Positions 4,906-6,052 of a stretch of DNA of 6,052 bases are shown here, piece after piece. Position numbers and translations under genes: made by a program. How positions within the stretch are numbered: the first letter of the stretch is position 1; each line of letters starts with the position of its first letter. Where the stretch lies: positions 1,260-7,311 of the forward strand of contig DBDQ01000102.1 of assembly GCA_002293665.1 (NCBI GenBank). Direction: 5' to 3'. Below the pieces are notes generated by a model. That model did no database searches and was not told the origin of the DNA. It saw only the letters and a list, made by a program, of their open reading frames with translations. Source of the DNA: Alistipes sp. UBA928. GTDB taxonomy: Bacteria > Bacteroidota > Bacteroidia > Bacteroidales > Rikenellaceae.

Positions 4906-6052
4906 GAACGCTAAAAAAGTTGCGAACAGATCGTGGTCGCCAGCATCGGTGATGCGAACGTCGACAAAATCGCCGGGCGAGAGGGTGTTGTCGCCGGCGT
5001 CGACGAGCACCTCGCCGTCGACTTCGGGCGAGTCGCGCTCGCTGCGGCATACCCATTGGTTGTCTTCGCGCCGGTCGACGATGACGTGCTCGGTGGAGCC
5101 GATGCGAGCGGCGTTGAGTTCGGCCGAGATTTGCGCCTGAAGTTCCATGAGCCTCTCCACGCGCTGCCGTTTTACCTCTTCGGGAACGTCGTCGGTGAGG
5201 CTGTCGGCCGAGTAAGTGCCCTCCTCGGCGGAGTAGGGGAAGACCCCGAGGCGTTCGAAGCGCGCCTCGCGCACAAAGTCGAGCAGTTCCTCGAAATCTG
5301 CCTCAGTCTCGCCCGGATAACCCGTCAGCATGGTCGTGCGCAGGGTGAGTCCGGGGATCGCCTCGCGCAGCCGACACACGAGCGCGCGGGTTTCGTCGCT
5401 GCCGTGCCCGCGTTTCATCGAGCGGAGTTGGCCGGCGGCGATGTGTTGCAGGGGGATGTCGAGGTATTTGCAGATTTTGGGCTCGTCACGCATCGCCTCG
5501 ATCACATCTTCCGGGAAACCGGCGGGGTAGGCGTAGTGGAGGCGTATCCACTTCAGGCCGTCGATCGCGGCGAGGCGTCTGAGCAGTTCGGCGAGGCGCC
5601 GCTTGCCGTAGAGGTCGAGGCCGTAGTAGGTGGTGTCCTGGGCTATGACGATCAGTTCTTTGACTCCGGTGGCGGCGAGCTGGCTTGCTTCGGCGACGAG
5701 TTCTTCCATAGGTACCGACACGTGGGGCCCGCGGATCAGGGGGATGGAGCAGAATCCGCATCGGCGGTCGCAGCCTTCCGAGATTTTAAGGTATGCGTAG
5801 TGGGGCGGGGTGGAGATGAGACGACGCACCCCGGCATCATTGCGAGCCTGCAAGGTGTAGCAATCGAGTTCGGCGAGGATGTCGTCGAGTCCCCGGGCGC
5901 CGAAAAAGGAGTCCACCTCAGGAATCTCGGCGCGGAGTTCGTCGGCGTAGCGTTCACTCAGGCAGCCGATCACGTAGAGCCGGTCGATGTCGCCGCGGGC
6001 GCGCGCTGCCGCCGCCGCGAGGATCGCGTCGATCGACTCCTCCTTGGCGTCG
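4894..6052 (-). CDS. rimO: Ribosomal protein S12 methylthiotransferase RimO; N terminus outside the window
   Basis: RimO is a radical-SAM enzyme that adds a methylthio group to the beta carbon of a conserved aspartate of ribosomal protein S12. The frame stays open to the window edge, giving 385 visible residues that begin DAKEESIDAIL; a GTG at 5973 is an internal valine, not a start. The remaining part of the N-terminal MTTase domain keeps VIGCLSERY, whose Cys is the third ligand of the auxiliary cluster. The radical-SAM domain carries CxxxCxxC in ISEGCDRRCGFCSIP (near 5788-5745), followed by LIRGPHVSVP, and DIPLQHIA further on. The C-terminal TRAM domain includes RDSPEVDGEVLVDAG, typical of RimO rather than MiaB. 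Only about 45-50 N-terminal residues are missing. The gene ends 31 bases before the coiled-coil gene, inside a repeat and promoter region. Confidence 0.97.
   Translation of the reverse strand, partial: DAKEESIDAILAAAAARARGDIDRLYVIGCLSERYADELRAEIPEVDSFFGARGLDDILAELDCYTLQARNDAGVRRLISTPPHYAYLKISEGCDRRCGFCSIPLIRGPHVSVPMEELVAEASQLAATGVKELIVIAQDTTYYGLDLYGKRRLAELLRRLAAIDGLKWIRLHYAYPAGFPEDVIEAMRDEPKICKYLDIPLQHIAAGQLRSMKRGHGSDETRALVCRLREAIPGLTLRTTMLTGYPGETEADFEELLDFVREARFERLGVFPYSAEEGTYSADSLTDDVPEEVKRQRVERLMELQAQISAELNAARIGSTEHVIVDRREDNQWVCRSERDSPEVDGEVLVDAGDNTLSPGDFVDVRITDAGDHDLFATFLAFRNL

Noticed and set aside
1..6052. Insertion sequence, integrase site, CRISPR array or phage-defence system
   Set aside because: No transposase, recombinase or nuclease-system gene, no spaced direct repeats and no terminal inverted repeats were seen.

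Overview
The window looks like chromosomal core DNA from a GC-rich member of the Bacteroidales (Bacteroidota), most like an Alistipes-type genome. The genus is an inference. The pointers are GroEL, RNase Y, RimO and ZapA sequences of the Bacteroidetes kind, the absence of convincing Shine-Dalgarno sites before starts, and promoter elements matching the Bacteroidetes pattern (TTTG, about 19 bases, TAnnTTTG). No mobile element, CRISPR array, tRNA, rRNA or phage gene is visible.

Left part (1-2296), plus strand: the C-terminal 331 residues of GroEL end at 997 and are followed by a very long perfect-arm terminator hairpin (1033-1086). A TAnnTTTG promoter element then sits four bases before the start of rnhA (RNase HI, 162 residues). 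rnhA overlaps by one base (TAATG) a 195-residue GNAT-family acetyltransferase that is clearly more AT-rich than its neighbours. A strong terminator with a T6 tract (2254-2296) closes this two-gene unit.

Right part (2307-6052), minus strand, read from right to left: rimO (5' end outside the window), a small leucine-zipper coiled-coil protein (ZapB-like), zapA, a 376-base non-coding stretch, and rny (RNase Y). A well-formed promoter (4870-4900) inside the 3' end of rimO should drive the coiled-coil gene and zapA. The non-coding stretch holds a strong candidate structured RNA of about 200 nt (3954-4151). Its ends form a 13-bp stem with a T7 tract directly after it, and a further interrupted helix continues the rod inward. 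Position after zapA, size and rod shape fit 6S RNA (ssrS), but that name is an inference.

Together the minus-strand genes link ribosomal protein S12 modification (RimO), FtsZ-ring support (coiled-coil protein and ZapA), a probable RNA-polymerase-binding RNA and mRNA decay (RNase Y). This is mostly a conserved housekeeping region. The points most worth a second look are the non-coding RNA between zapA and rny, the 7-bp tandem repeats at two gene junctions of the same operon, and the zapA TTG start built from one of those repeats. I see no sign of a new defence or accessory system.
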